DNA of 64,000 nt from assembly GCF_014200305.1 (NCBI RefSeq), contig NZ_JACHBL010000001.1, positions 186,001 through 250,000 on the forward strand, written 5' to 3'. Below, piece by piece: positions 10,701 through 18,502 of the stretch. The position numbers were made by a program, and so were the translations under genes. The notes beneath the pieces are model-generated. The model did no database searches. It saw nothing but the letters and a program-made list of their open reading frames with translations, and had not been told where the DNA came from. The DNA comes from Neomicrococcus lactis. Its GTDB lineage: Bacteria > Actinomycetota > Actinomycetes > Actinomycetales > Micrococcaceae. Position 1 is the first letter of the stretch; the number at the start of each line of letters is the position of its first letter.

Positions 10701-11813
10701 GTTCCTTCGATCCCGACGCAGCCGGTGGAATCCACCATCGCTGAGGTCAATCGCGTGGTGGACATGGTGTTCGCGCACATCCGCCGCCGTCCTCACCACT
10801 CGTTGGCCGTCATTGCGGGCAACGAACTGCACGCTCGAAAGATTGCCGAAGCTATTCGGATCCAGCTGCCGAACTATCGTTGGGCCAGCGAGTTCTTCAA
10901 AGCATCCGAAGAGTCCTTCGTGGTGACAAGCGTTCAGCGAGCACGCTCAGTAGAACGCGACGCAGTGATCTTCGCTTTGGGCTACGGCCGGAACACCCAC
11001 GGCAAGGCGTTGCACCAGTTTGGTTTGCTGAGCGAGGCGCAAGGCGACGAGTACTTGGTGAGCGCTCTGACGCGTCCTCGCGAGTCACTGCAGCTCGTGT
11101 CTTCCCTGCGCAAGAGCGATGTGGAGTGGGACCGTTTGGCGTCCGCACCTCGCTTCTTCTTGACCCTTGTGGACCGATTGCTTGACGGCGAATCTGGATT
11201 CAAGGGCGAGGGCCAGGCCATCGAAGATCCATTGGTTCGCGACCTCAAGGACCGTTTGGAAATGTTGGGCGCTCGAGTGCAGCAGTCCTACCGAGGTGTC
11301 TTGGACATCGCGGTAGCGTCTCGCGACGCCGAGATTGCCAAGGGCCAGCACCCGTTGGCCGTCATCTCTGATGGCACCAAGAACTACCGCGAATTGAGCG
11401 TCCGCGAACGCAGCCGCCTGCGTCCGCAGCGCCTCGAAGCGATGGGGTGGCGTTACGTGCCGCTCTGGACCATTGACGTTTTCAGCGACCCTAGCGCCGT
11501 TGCCCAACGATTGGGAGAATACTTGGGCTTGTTTTCCAACCCAGCCGCAACGCCAAAGCCTGAAGCTGACGCACAGCAGCCAACACCAGAAGCCAACGAG
11601 GCCTCGGAATCACCAGCTGCAGCTCCGGCTGCAGCCGGTGAAACGAAGGCCAAAGTAGCGACCTCGCACGGAACCACCATCAAGGACATTCCACCAGCGA
11701 GCGCCATCTTGCCAAAGGTTGCAAAGGAAGACGATCCTCGTGCGTGGGGAGACTTCGAGGAGTCAAACCGCGATCAGTGGCTTAAGGAACAGCGTCCACC
11801 GCACTGGAGCTAA
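7764..11813 (+). CDS. Large SF1-helicase-like protein with degenerate ATPase motifs and a C-terminal nuclease-like domain
   Basis: A 1349-residue protein. Residues 1-240 form an uncharacterised N-terminal domain, and 240-300 an Ala/Ser/Glu-rich linker. From about 310 a superfamily 1 helicase-like core begins. The P-loop reads AAAGTGQTQT (G330 region), with Gln where the Walker A Lys is expected. The Walker B region near 860 reads VVLLDAYS instead of a DExx box, and the following GDxxQ becomes GDKML. A motif VI-like VSALTRPRES lies near 1100. Residues about 1197-1245 resemble the restriction-endonuclease-like domain of large DUF4011-type helicases (SDGTKNY...ERSRLRPQRLEAMGW...W..DVF). A second Ala/Pro/Glu-rich linker precedes the tail DPRAWGDFEESN. 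The architecture matches giant helicase-nucleases, but the ATPase is probably inactive. Partners and role are unknown. Confidence 0.6.
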   Translation: MTAADSHQDVFSSWMKSLGTGAGTDTLIRFAGSKSNSIDLTHAHPSGLSQFLMGRRTRLSMLLRDRATYLEAATVAANLVAKISELSDDRGIDVGYVAAGVTSWRALVNGRSEQFGAPVMLGKISLVRREEEDDYDVQITERASANPALLRHLARELDVHISAQQLNAAAYTTARFDPHAALSVVRRETNELPGFYAQDQILISTFADLVDPADPDHLDPTHPVIGRLIAAHAPDVIEKPASETAAAPSSSVDGSETESAEAAASATGGESETPAASSSFEFPEPEVDHPSADERHPSQEFLVLDADVSQQTVLDYVAAGESVAVNAAAGTGQTQTAVNAVAMLVREGKRVLVVAERKNTARGFMNRLESLRLDSIAAHLTPQLGVEEFRSKLKQAILRNERATEPKLEKLHETLVTHRHALVDHVASLHTVRERWNCSPYQAMQELAALTSLNPAPATEVQLKRSVLDTLLDRSDVSAKLERAAELGAFTADAATKPWAGANIRNRQGADEALKLVQSLKVDFEPLKERLAKTAEESQIRPGSSFVQWREQLEMLMTVRSSLDKFEPDIFDHSVEDLIAATGSSSWRKANNVEMSSMTRSRLRRVAKEFVRPGVHLTDLHEALIDVHVQRERWQKYATSQRHPSVPLGLGDLKRDFESVAERLQKLASLLPADQALNVEEQSIEDLSKRLNDLVDDTDTLQILPERNILEDQLKERGLSEFLADLRNREVRTEMVKDELNLAWWRSALMAMISGDDFLAMSDGNMLRKIEAEYRLADAAHVQSGADRLRWSLAKNWRDALADHRGASRDLRTMLKIGDPTLEQFAALPSALVNSMVPVLVGSPLHLASNVPSTMVFDAVVLLDAYSLSLRSAIGMISKSSQIIAFGDKMLGAPRSFEVSVDPTATNREPDAPLSALEQLSTVLPTCSLEKVYRGVDERLTALLSEWYYDSELERLPGSRAFSGAFPGLSADYVQDGTGVPSIPTQPVESTIAEVNRVVDMVFAHIRRRPHHSLAVIAGNELHARKIAEAIRIQLPNYRWASEFFKASEESFVVTSVQRARSVERDAVIFALGYGRNTHGKALHQFGLLSEAQGDEYLVSALTRPRESLQLVSSLRKSDVEWDRLASAPRFFLTLVDRLLDGESGFKGEGQAIEDPLVRDLKDRLEMLGARVQQSYRGVLDIAVASRDAEIAKGQHPLAVISDGTKNYRELSVRERSRLRPQRLEAMGWRYVPLWTIDVFSDPSAVAQRLGEYLGLFSNPAATPKPEADAQQPTPEANEASESPAAAPAAAGETKAKVATSHGTTIKDIPPASAILPKVAKEDDPRAWGDFEESNRDQWLKEQRPPHWS

Positions 11814-11822
11814 GCGCTAGCA

Positions 11823-12521
11823 CTAATCACTGGAGCTAATGACGAGCGAGACCTTCCCCTCGCTCGTAGCTCCTGCAAGCCGAGCGGCGTCGTCTTCAGG
11901 CGCAGCCACCACCACGGTTCCTGGCTGGTTCTTAGAAGAACTGATCCAGGACGTGGAGGATCCGCTGGACTGATCGCCATTCCACAGCACCACCACGTTT
12001 CGAGCAATGATGCGTGATTCTGTCGGCGTCTCGTAACCGTTACCGGTAGTCAGCACTACATTCACGTTCATTCCGGGACGAAGGATCGCAGTGCCTTCGG
12101 CATCAGCTGCACGGACCGGCACCGCGGACGTTCCCGGCGGCGCACCCGTCAGCAAACCCGGTCCCACCAACGAAGACCGGGGGATAGGCGCCCCACGCTC
12201 GATAGGTACCGCGAGCTGCTGTCCCGTGATCTCACCCGCTGTGCGGACTGAACTTGGAGGAATGGCGTCTGAGGCCAAATTCACCGTAGCTAGATCCGCA
12301 GCTGCGAGTTGATGACCAGCAGGGAGATCTCGCGCAGCCACCAGGACCGATCGCGTAGGTTCTATCCGCGGAGCGAAGAAGATCAACGTCAGCGCGACGG
12401 CGACTCCGGCCAGCAGGGCTGCGATGACGCGTCGATACTTTGCCCGCCACTCTTGAAATGTTCGGCCACGTCGGCGCCGGCTGGCTCTGGCTTTTCTGGC
12501 ATCAAAGGTTTGCGTCTTCAC
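11823..12521 (-). CDS. SAF-domain protein (CpaB/RcpC-like)
   Basis: A 232-residue protein with a basic N-terminus, one membrane anchor (about residues 31-50) and an SAF domain (about 56-120; VLVAARDLPAGHQLAAADL). A beta-rich domain (MNVNVVLTTG) then resembles the Flp pilus assembly protein CpaB. The lack of pilus genes nearby makes an actual pilus role doubtful. The start at 12521 lies just downstream of the fmdB terminator, so it has its own promoter. Confidence 0.75.
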   Translation of the reverse strand: MKTQTFDARKARASRRRRGRTFQEWRAKYRRVIAALLAGVAVALTLIFFAPRIEPTRSVLVAARDLPAGHQLAAADLATVNLASDAIPPSSVRTAGEITGQQLAVPIERGAPIPRSSLVGPGLLTGAPPGTSAVPVRAADAEGTAILRPGMNVNVVLTTGNGYETPTESRIIARNVVVLWNGDQSSGSSTSWISSSKNQPGTVVVAAPEDDAARLAGATSEGKVSLVISSSD

Positions 12522-12575
12522 CGCATCAGAACATCATTTGCCCCAGAGCGCAGAGGGTGCACGGCCCAGACTTGG

Positions 12576-12616
12576 GGAAAAGAAAACCCACAGGGCCGTT
12601 GCCGGCCACCTGTGGG
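12576..12616 (-). terminator. Intrinsic terminator of the FmdB-type gene
   Basis: Arms CCCACAGG (12587-12594) and CCTGTGGG (12609-12616) enclose an inner GGCCG/CGGCC stem. Read on the minus strand it is followed by TTTTCTTTT, a good U-tract. Confidence 0.8.
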
Positions 12617-12699
12617 TGAATTTCTTTGGGGCGAGCGCTCAAACTCGTGGAGGCGTTAGAGCCTGCTCCGCTCGAAGCGTTCTAGGAAGTCGAAGCGGT

Positions 12700-13047
12700 C
12701 TAGGAGGTCGAAGCAGTTGAGGAAGCTGAAGAGCTCGAACCACTTGTAGAAGCCGGCGCCGAAGAAGCGGATGACGAATCAGAGCTGCTGGAGGCAGAGC
12801 TCGACGAATCAGACGATCCAGACGTCGCGGAAGCGGCTGCCGTTGCAGGAGCCGAAGCGCTCGTGGTGCTGCCGCGCGAATCATTGCGGTAGAAGCCCGA
12901 ACCCTTGAATACCACGCCTACACTGTTGAACTTTTTGCGCAGGTTTCCGCCGCATTCAGGGCAAACGGTGAGCGAATCTTCGTCGAAAGACTGGAAAATA
13001 TCCATGTTTCGGCCGCAGTCTTTGCACGCGTAAGAATAAGTAGGCAT
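12700..13047 (-). CDS. FmdB family zinc ribbon protein with Ser/Ala-rich tail
   Basis: A 115-residue protein. Residues 1-60 form the FmdB-type putative regulatory domain, with CKDC and CPEC pairs for one zinc ion, followed by the conserved KFNSVGVVFKGSGFYRND. Residues 65-115 are an almost pure Ser/Ala/Thr low-complexity tail. Its function is not established. It lies 30 nt downstream of the formyl-THF cyclo-ligase gene on the same strand, so the two probably share a transcript ending at 12576-12616. Confidence 0.85.
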   Translation of the reverse strand: MPTYSYACKDCGRNMDIFQSFDEDSLTVCPECGGNLRKKFNSVGVVFKGSGFYRNDSRGSTTSASAPATAAASATSGSSDSSSSASSSSDSSSASSAPASTSGSSSSASSTASTS

Positions 13048-13077
13048 TGGTCCTCCCAGAAAATAACCTTCACTATT

Positions 13078-13704
13078 CTACCGGTCGAAGAGTGTCAGGC
13101 CTGCCGATGTGAAGACCCCGTCTACGCGCTGATCAAAGTCCTCCACAGGAAAGGTTCCTGCAGGCACCAGCTCGTGATCGAAAACCACTGCGTAGGGCTT
13201 CGGTGGATCGGCCAAAGTGCGCACTTTTTCGAGAAATCGATCGTAGTAGCCGCCGCCCTGACCCATGCGCCCGCCCTGGTCATCAACCACTTGCGCGGGA
13301 ACCAGCATCAGATCCACCTCAGCCATAGCCCGGAAGTCCACGCGCGGTCCCACGGGTTCATCAATCGGGGCCACCGACGAGCGCTCCATCGCGACGCCCG
13401 GCGTCCATTCTACAAAGCTGAGCTGACGTTCGGGCTCGGTAATGGGCACCAGAATTCGATATCTACGATCATGCATCTGCATCAAAAACGGCATAATCGG
13501 CGGCTCGGCACCGAAAGGGAGTACCGCCGTGAAAGCTCTGTGTTCAGCGTTCTGATCCAGCCATGAGCGCACGTGTCCAGTGGTCAAGGCCATTTGCGCT
13601 TCCCGTTCAGCCACGGGCAGGTTCTTTCGGGCAGCCCGGTAGTGCTTCCGGAGCGCTTGTTTTTGATCGTCCAGGCTTGCGCCAGCAGGGGTGTCCATGG
13701 CCAC
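13078..13704 (-). CDS. 5-formyltetrahydrofolate cyclo-ligase family protein
   Basis: ATP-dependent conversion of 5-formyl-THF to 5,10-methenyl-THF, which salvages one-carbon folate. The 208-residue protein has the N-terminal basic helix (KQALRKHYRAARKNL) and the diagnostic GQGGGYYDRFLEKV motif near residues 150-163. Length is normal. It is divergent from the GNAT gene at 13730, with a 25-bp gap. Confidence 0.93.
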   Translation of the reverse strand: MAMDTPAGASLDDQKQALRKHYRAARKNLPVAEREAQMALTTGHVRSWLDQNAEHRAFTAVLPFGAEPPIMPFLMQMHDRRYRILVPITEPERQLSFVEWTPGVAMERSSVAPIDEPVGPRVDFRAMAEVDLMLVPAQVVDDQGGRMGQGGGYYDRFLEKVRTLADPPKPYAVVFDHELVPAGTFPVEDFDQRVDGVFTSAGLTLFDR

Positions 13705-13716
13705 ATCCTAGACGAG

Positions 13717-13722
13717 TAGGCT
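13717..13722 (+). promoter_or_regulatory. -10 box of a leaderless promoter for the GNAT gene
   Basis: TAGGCT is followed by seven bases and the GTG start at 13730. It lies in the 25-bp gap between divergent genes. Confidence 0.45.
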
Positions 13723-13729
13723 ACGAGGT

Positions 13730-14326
13730 GTGACGAGTGCGAAGTGGCCCCTTAATTTGCAGCATGGACCGGTGGGTTTGCGTCCGTTGCGCGTGCGTGA
13801 CAAGGAATCATGGTTGTGGTTGCGCCGCACAAATGACGCGTGGCTCTCGCGCTGGGAGGCCACACGCCCCACGGATGACGCGCCCGTGGTGACCTTCCGC
13901 CAGATGGTCAAAAATTACGACGCCGAAGCTAAAGCAGGCAGGCAACTTCCGTTCGCCGTGACTTACGAAGAGCGCCTCGTGGGTCAATTGTCGGTTTCCG
14001 GGATCATGCTTGGTTCGGCGCGGGGCGGGCAAATTGGTTATTGGGTGGGGCAGCAGTGGGCCGGACGGGGCATTATTCCGACGGCGGTAGCGCTCGTGAT
14101 GGATCATTGCTTCTTTGAAATGAACCTGCATCGCATTGAAATCAACATTCGTCCGGAGAACCTCGCCAGCCTGCGTGTGGTGGAGAAGTTGGGTCTGCGC
14201 GATGAGGGTCTTCGCAAGAACTATCTTCATATCGCGGGCGAGTGGGCTGACCACCGAACTTTCGCTATCACGAAAGAAGAAATTGTGGGCCGAATGATAG
14301 ACAGACTTGGGAACACACCGACCTAG
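13730..14326 (+). CDS. GNAT N-acetyltransferase, RimJ/RimL type
   Basis: A 198-residue GCN5-related acetyltransferase. It shows the RimJ/RimL pattern: LRPLRVRDKESWLWLR near the N-terminus, IGYWVGQQWAGRGIIPTAVA (acetyl-CoA binding loop) around residues 103-122, and NLHRIEINIRPENLASLRVV near 130-149. RimJ/RimL enzymes acetylate N-termini of ribosomal proteins, but many homologues act on other substrates, so the substrate is not assigned. The start is GTG. Confidence 0.88.
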   Translation: MTSAKWPLNLQHGPVGLRPLRVRDKESWLWLRRTNDAWLSRWEATRPTDDAPVVTFRQMVKNYDAEAKAGRQLPFAVTYEERLVGQLSVSGIMLGSARGGQIGYWVGQQWAGRGIIPTAVALVMDHCFFEMNLHRIEINIRPENLASLRVVEKLGLRDEGLRKNYLHIAGEWADHRTFAITKEEIVGRMIDRLGNTPT

Positions 14327-14400
14327 TTCCATGTGATTAACATGTCAGCCGATAACCTCGAAATAGCTTCCCTTTGACCGCGATTTTCGGAGTTCTTTCC

Positions 14401-15117
14401 ATGGCAGACCAGGCACCACTCAAGATCAACTATGGCCGGCTTGCCGTCGCCGTGGTTGGTCTCATCGCCTTCGTCACAATGCTCATCGCCGCCGTGATGG
14501 CACTTGCCGGACAGGGAACTGGCCGGCTGGCCTCCACCATGCTCGTCGTGGTGATCGCGTCCTTCATTGGACTTCGTGCTTTGGCACTTCGTGCTCGTCA
14601 ACGCCGCGCCATGGAGCGCGTGCAGGCAGCATTCGCTGACGCCATGAACCCACAGCTGGACTCCTTTGAAGAAACGGAATCACGTCCACAGTTGGCAATC
14701 GCCTCTGTTTACGCGGGACCTAGCCGCCCTTTTGACGCACTGGCCACTGACGAAAGTGCAGTGAGCACAGCGGTGGCCGTAAAAGATTCCGCAACCGAAG
14801 CGGTGTCGTCGTCCTCGGAAATCAGCGCAACTGAGCCAGCAACGCTCGCCCAGGGCGCCGGGGAAGAATGGAAGCCAGTAGAACTTCCTAAGCCGCTCTA
14901 CACCGAAGCTCCGGTAGTGAAGCGCGAAGTCGCCGAGCCGCTCGCGAAGCCGGAAGAGAAGAAGGCAACGCCCGGAGCGCCGAGCATTCGTCAGTCCGAA
15001 GATCTTGCTAGAGTAGTGCACCGCGCAGCCACGGGCGCGCTCATCCAGGGTTACGCAGAGTCGCTGGATACGGGCCGCATTGACCTGGACATGGTGCTTC
15101 GCCGCCGCCGCGCCTAA
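14401..15117 (+). CDS. Two-TM membrane protein of unknown function
   Basis: A 238-residue protein beginning MADQAPLKINYGRLAV. Two hydrophobic segments lie near residues 14-36 and 42-60. An RARQRR stretch and a long, Ala/Glu-rich cytoplasmic region follow, ending in RIDLDMVLRRRRA. The ATG at 14401 has a GGAG eight bases upstream; an in-frame TTG at 14374 is less likely. No family was recognised. A strong terminator follows. Confidence 0.7.
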   Translation: MADQAPLKINYGRLAVAVVGLIAFVTMLIAAVMALAGQGTGRLASTMLVVVIASFIGLRALALRARQRRAMERVQAAFADAMNPQLDSFEETESRPQLAIASVYAGPSRPFDALATDESAVSTAVAVKDSATEAVSSSSEISATEPATLAQGAGEEWKPVELPKPLYTEAPVVKREVAEPLAKPEEKKATPGAPSIRQSEDLARVVHRAATGALIQGYAESLDTGRIDLDMVLRRRRA

Positions 15118-15129
15118 ATACTCTCTTTT

Positions 15130-15171
15130 GCCGAGGACGCTCCCGTTGAAGGGAAGTCCTCGGCACTTTTT
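15130..15171 (+). terminator. Intrinsic terminator
   Basis: 9-bp arms GCCGAGGAC (15130-15138) and GTCCTCGGC (15156-15164) are followed by ACTTTTTC. It ends the plus-strand gene just before the converging response regulator gene. Confidence 0.85.
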
Positions 15172-15173
15172 CG

Positions 15174-15836
15174 TTAAGGCATGAATCGGTAGCCCAGGCC
15201 ACGCACGGTGTCGAAGTGCTCTGCTCCCAGCTTTTTTCGGAGATAGCGCACGTACACGTCCACGACGTTGGAGGCCGGGTCAGACTCTTGACCCCAAACG
15301 CGAGACAGCAGTTGCTCGCGGCTCAAGACCACGCGGGGATTGCGCAGGAAGGACTCAGCGAGCGCGAACTCGCGAGCGGAGAGCTCTACGTAGTCGTCGC
15401 CCACCCGCGCTTGGCGCGTGCGAAGTTCTAGGGTGATGTTGCCGGCGGTGAGGTCATTGAGGTCCGCGCCGTTCGTATCGCTGGGGAGGCGCAATCGGAT
15501 GCGCGCCACGAGCTCTTCAAATCGGAAGGGCTTTGCGACGTAATCGTTCGCACCCTCTTCGAGACCGTAGACGGTGTCCTCGATGCTGGTACGAGCCGTC
15601 AGGACGATCACCGGGACGTCGTTGTGAGCCTCGCGAATCTCTTGAAGCACGGCGAAGCCATCCATGTCTGGCAGCCCCAGATCCAGCAGGACAAGCTCGA
15701 AGTCACGGGTCTGTGCCAAATACAAGCCCTCGCGGCCGGTCAGCGCCACGGTGGGGTGAAAGCCTTGCTTGGTCAGGCCTTTCGCGACGAACTGTGCAAT
15801 GCGCACTTCGTCTTCAATGATCAGAATCTTGCTCAT
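15174..15836 (-). CDS. OmpR-family response regulator
   Basis: A 220-residue DNA-binding response regulator. The receiver domain has acidic residues IIEDE, phospho-acceptor Asp52 in LVLLDLGLP, Thr in VLTART and Lys in YVAKPF. The C-terminal winged helix ends in RKKLGAEHFDTVRGLGYRFMP. It is the last gene of a three-gene operon, starting 3 nt after the sensor kinase stop. The stimulus cannot be read from sequence. Confidence 0.95.
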   Translation of the reverse strand: MSKILIIEDEVRIAQFVAKGLTKQGFHPTVALTGREGLYLAQTRDFELVLLDLGLPDMDGFAVLQEIREAHNDVPVIVLTARTSIEDTVYGLEEGANDYVAKPFRFEELVARIRLRLPSDTNGADLNDLTAGNITLELRTRQARVGDDYVELSAREFALAESFLRNPRVVLSREQLLSRVWGQESDPASNVVDVYVRYLRKKLGAEHFDTVRGLGYRFMP

Positions 15837-15839
15837 GGC

Positions 15840-17321
15840 TTAGTGATGTTCCCCCGTGGAATCCGTCAGTGAGGTGGACGATGCAGCCGCGCGTGATTGC
15901 AGCGGCAAATAAATCGAGAACGTGGAGCCTTCGCCTTCGCGAGATTCGACGGCGACCTGCCCCGAATGCGCGGAAGCGATGGCTTGAACAATGGAGAGGC
16001 CCAAGCCGGAACCTTCGCTGCGCGTACCGTTGGAGCCGCGAGCGAAGCGGCCAAAAATACGAGTTTGATCCGCCGCAGAAATTCCGATTCCCTCGTCCCG
16101 GACCCAGAGCCGAAGCTTGCCGTCTGAAAGGGTGGCGCCAAGGTCAATCCGGGAGTCCGTAGAGGAGAACTTCACGGCGTTAGAGCACAGCTGGAGCATC
16201 GCTTGCGTGATGCGTTGAGGGTCCATCATCACTTCGCCGCTGACGCGCTCGCGAATCTCCCATTGCCGTGGACCGAGCCCACGAGCCTTGGAAAGAATGT
16301 CATCCAGGAGTCCGGAAATATCGACGTTCTCCAGATGCACAAAGCCGCGACGGTTCGCTTGCGCGATGGTCACAATGTCATCGACGAGCAGATTCATGCG
16401 AGAAAGCTCATCAAGGGAAAGCTCTTGGGTGTGCCGGACATCTTCGGGATCTTCGTTGTCTTGAAGCTCGAGGTGTCCCTGAACGATGGTGATGGGGGTG
16501 CGGAGCTCGTGCCCCACATCGTCGAGGAGTTGGCGCTGTGCCTGGAGCGAGGACTGAAGGTGATCCACCATCTCGTTGAAGGAGCCCGCCAACGCGCGCA
16601 GATCGCTTGTGCCTTCAACGGGCACGCGCTCGTCCAACTGGTTTTCGGTGATGCGTGCCGCGGTCTTTTCAAGACTTGTCAACGGTGACAACAAGCGGCG
16701 CACCATGATCAACGAGGCAAGGGACGCGAGCGCCAGAATGCCTAGACCCACGGCGCCGAAGACCACATATCCCCGAGTGAGGGAGAGTAATTCCGCGCTC
16801 ATGTCATAGGCGAGTGCAAAACGCACTTCGGACGAGTCGCCGTCGAGCTTCACAGGGATGACCACCACGCGGTATTCGCGCTGCTGCGTGTTCACCGTGG
16901 CGAGAGAAACACGTCCCGAGTCGGCTGAAGAGTTGATGAAATCGAGCAGCTGCTGGTCGCCTTCCAGCCGCAGCTCCACATGATCCGGCGCAACCCAACG
17001 GACGCGGTTCTCGGTGAGTGCTACAAGGCCTTCGTTGGCCGAAGGCAGGGACCGCTGCATCGCGACGTATGCGAGGTCTTCGGCTTTCGTAAAACTCTGG
17101 CCGGTGTCCGGATTCACGCCCTCTTGCGCCAGAACCCGAAATTCGCCAACGCTGCGCGAGAGGGAATCGTCAAGACGCGCAATCGTCTGGCCGCGCTGAA
17201 TCAGGTACATCGAAGCGCCCGAAGCCACCAAAATGGTGAGCGTCAGGAGAATCATGGACACCAGAATGCGGCCCCCGACGGTTCCTTTCCGCGGGGCGAC
17301 TGGTTGCGCGTCAGAGGTCAT
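15840..17321 (-). CDS. Sensor histidine kinase
   Basis: A 493-residue membrane kinase. TM1 spans about 18-42 and TM2 about 184-207, enclosing a 140-residue extracytoplasmic sensor domain. A HAMP domain (207-259) is followed by the HisKA box DDVGHELRTP with His271. The HATPase domain has an N box LCSNAVKFSS and a G box GSGLGLSIVQA. Its ATG overlaps the stop of the upstream poly-Asp protein gene (TAATG), indicating translational coupling. It is the cognate kinase of the adjacent OmpR-type regulator. Confidence 0.95.
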   Translation of the reverse strand: MTSDAQPVAPRKGTVGGRILVSMILLTLTILVASGASMYLIQRGQTIARLDDSLSRSVGEFRVLAQEGVNPDTGQSFTKAEDLAYVAMQRSLPSANEGLVALTENRVRWVAPDHVELRLEGDQQLLDFINSSADSGRVSLATVNTQQREYRVVVIPVKLDGDSSEVRFALAYDMSAELLSLTRGYVVFGAVGLGILALASLASLIMVRRLLSPLTSLEKTAARITENQLDERVPVEGTSDLRALAGSFNEMVDHLQSSLQAQRQLLDDVGHELRTPITIVQGHLELQDNEDPEDVRHTQELSLDELSRMNLLVDDIVTIAQANRRGFVHLENVDISGLLDDILSKARGLGPRQWEIRERVSGEVMMDPQRITQAMLQLCSNAVKFSSTDSRIDLGATLSDGKLRLWVRDEGIGISAADQTRIFGRFARGSNGTRSEGSGLGLSIVQAIASAHSGQVAVESREGEGSTFSIYLPLQSRAAASSTSLTDSTGEHH

Positions 17322-17803
17322 TAATCGTCGTCGGATGCGTCGTCCGCATCATCACTTTCGTCATCGTCATCGTCGTCGTCCACATCGTCGTCATAATCAA
17401 CCGCCGGTCGTGGCGCTGGTTGAGGGGCGATGGGTTTTACTTTACTGACTGAAGACTTCGTGGTGGGTGCCGCGGCCTTCGTTGCGGTGGCCTTAGTCGC
17501 GGCGGCCTGCGTGCTCTTGGCGCTGGCAGGAGTCGACGGCGCGGGGCGGGTCGGTGTGGGGCTTACGGTCGCTTTTACCGAAGACGACGCCGCAGCTGCC
17601 GTAGGTGCCGCACTTTGCGGATCGATGGGCTTATTTGAGGAATCGATGTCTGGCGACGCAGAGGCGCTCGCATTCACTTGAAGTCCCGGGCCCAGGTCCG
17701 CAGGGCGCGGTTGAGCGAAAGCGGTCATCAAGAAACCGCCCACAATCAGAATGCAGGCAAGCGCGATGCTGGGGATGAGGAACTTAGAGCGTGGTCGATC
17801 CAT
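17321..17803 (-). CDS. Membrane-anchored protein with poly-Asp C-terminus, co-operonic with a two-component system
   Basis: A 160-residue protein of no recognised family. One hydrophobic N-terminal segment (about 8-30) would act as signal anchor. Residues 35-135 are rich in Ala/Ser/Thr/Pro/Lys and probably disordered. The last 26 residues are extremely acidic, with DDVDDDDDDDES and further Asp pairs. It is first in the operon and its stop overlaps the kinase start. An outside acidic tail could bind divalent metals and feed information to the kinase; that is inference from position and composition only. Confidence 0.75.
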   Translation of the reverse strand: MDRPRSKFLIPSIALACILIVGGFLMTAFAQPRPADLGPGLQVNASASASPDIDSSNKPIDPQSAAPTAAAASSSVKATVSPTPTRPAPSTPASAKSTQAAATKATATKAAAPTTKSSVSKVKPIAPQPAPRPAVDYDDDVDDDDDDDESDDADDASDDD

Positions 17804-17881
17804 AGTTCTAGTTCACCAAGTTCATATGAGACGAAAATGAGAACCTAGCCGGCGGTAAGCGTCTCCCTCAGCCAGCGAGCC

Positions 17882-18373
17882 TTAGTCCAGAGGTGAGGAC
17901 TGTCCCATGTGCTGCACGAAGACGAGCGTGGTTTCGGTGTGTGCCACGGCGTCGTCGGTCGCGAGGTTGTCGAGAACCCAGTCACGCAAGTCGTCTGTGC
18001 TGGAGACTGCTACGTGGATGAGGTAGTCCGTGACACCGGAAACATGAAACATGGAAAGGACGCCGGAAAGCTGGGGGATCTTCGTAGTGAAGCGATCGAT
18101 CTGTTCACGATCATGAACCCGGAGCTTCACGGCGATAAGGGCCTGAACCGTTCGGCCAATCGCTGCCAAAGACAAGCGCGTGGTGAACCCTTCGATCACG
18201 CCGCGTTCTTGAAGCTGACGAGTCCTCAACAGCGACGTCGACGGAGCGACCCCTACATGTTGCGCTAGCGCCGCATTGCTAAGACGCGAATCTGCAATGA
18301 GTTCGGTCAGAATCTTGCGGTCGACAGCATCGAGTGGTGCTGGCTGAAGCGGCGTTGCATCATGGGAATTCAT
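17882..18373 (-). CDS. Lrp/AsnC family transcriptional regulator
   Basis: A 163-residue regulator. The N-terminal HTH has LDAVDRKILTELIADSRLSN followed by the recognition helix region HVGVAPSTSLLR. The C-terminal RAM ligand-binding domain has VSGVTDYLIHV, the usual G-x-x-D-Y pattern. Lrp-type proteins respond to amino acids and often regulate a neighbour. It is divergent from an orphan ProX-like lipoprotein (130-bp gap), which in turn precedes alaA; either could be a target. Confidence 0.93.
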   Translation of the reverse strand: MNSHDATPLQPAPLDAVDRKILTELIADSRLSNAALAQHVGVAPSTSLLRTRQLQERGVIEGFTTRLSLAAIGRTVQALIAVKLRVHDREQIDRFTTKIPQLSGVLSMFHVSGVTDYLIHVAVSSTDDLRDWVLDNLATDDAVAHTETTLVFVQHMGQSSPLD

Positions 18374-18479
18374 AGCAATATTGCACCATACGTTGGCGCC
18401 GATCGCCGATAATCGAAGATTCCACGCATAAGCTAGAACTTCAGCGAGGTTCGTTCGTACAGTGCGGACCCTCTAGTTT

Positions 18480-18488
18480 CCCCCCCCC
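18480..18488 (+). repeat. Poly-C tract (9 C) upstream of lipoprotein gene
   Basis: Nine consecutive cytosines end 14 bp before the ATG at 18503, between its start and the divergent lrp gene. Such tracts are slippage-prone. Confidence 0.6.
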
Positions 18489-18502
18489 ATGGACGGAGCC
18501 AT

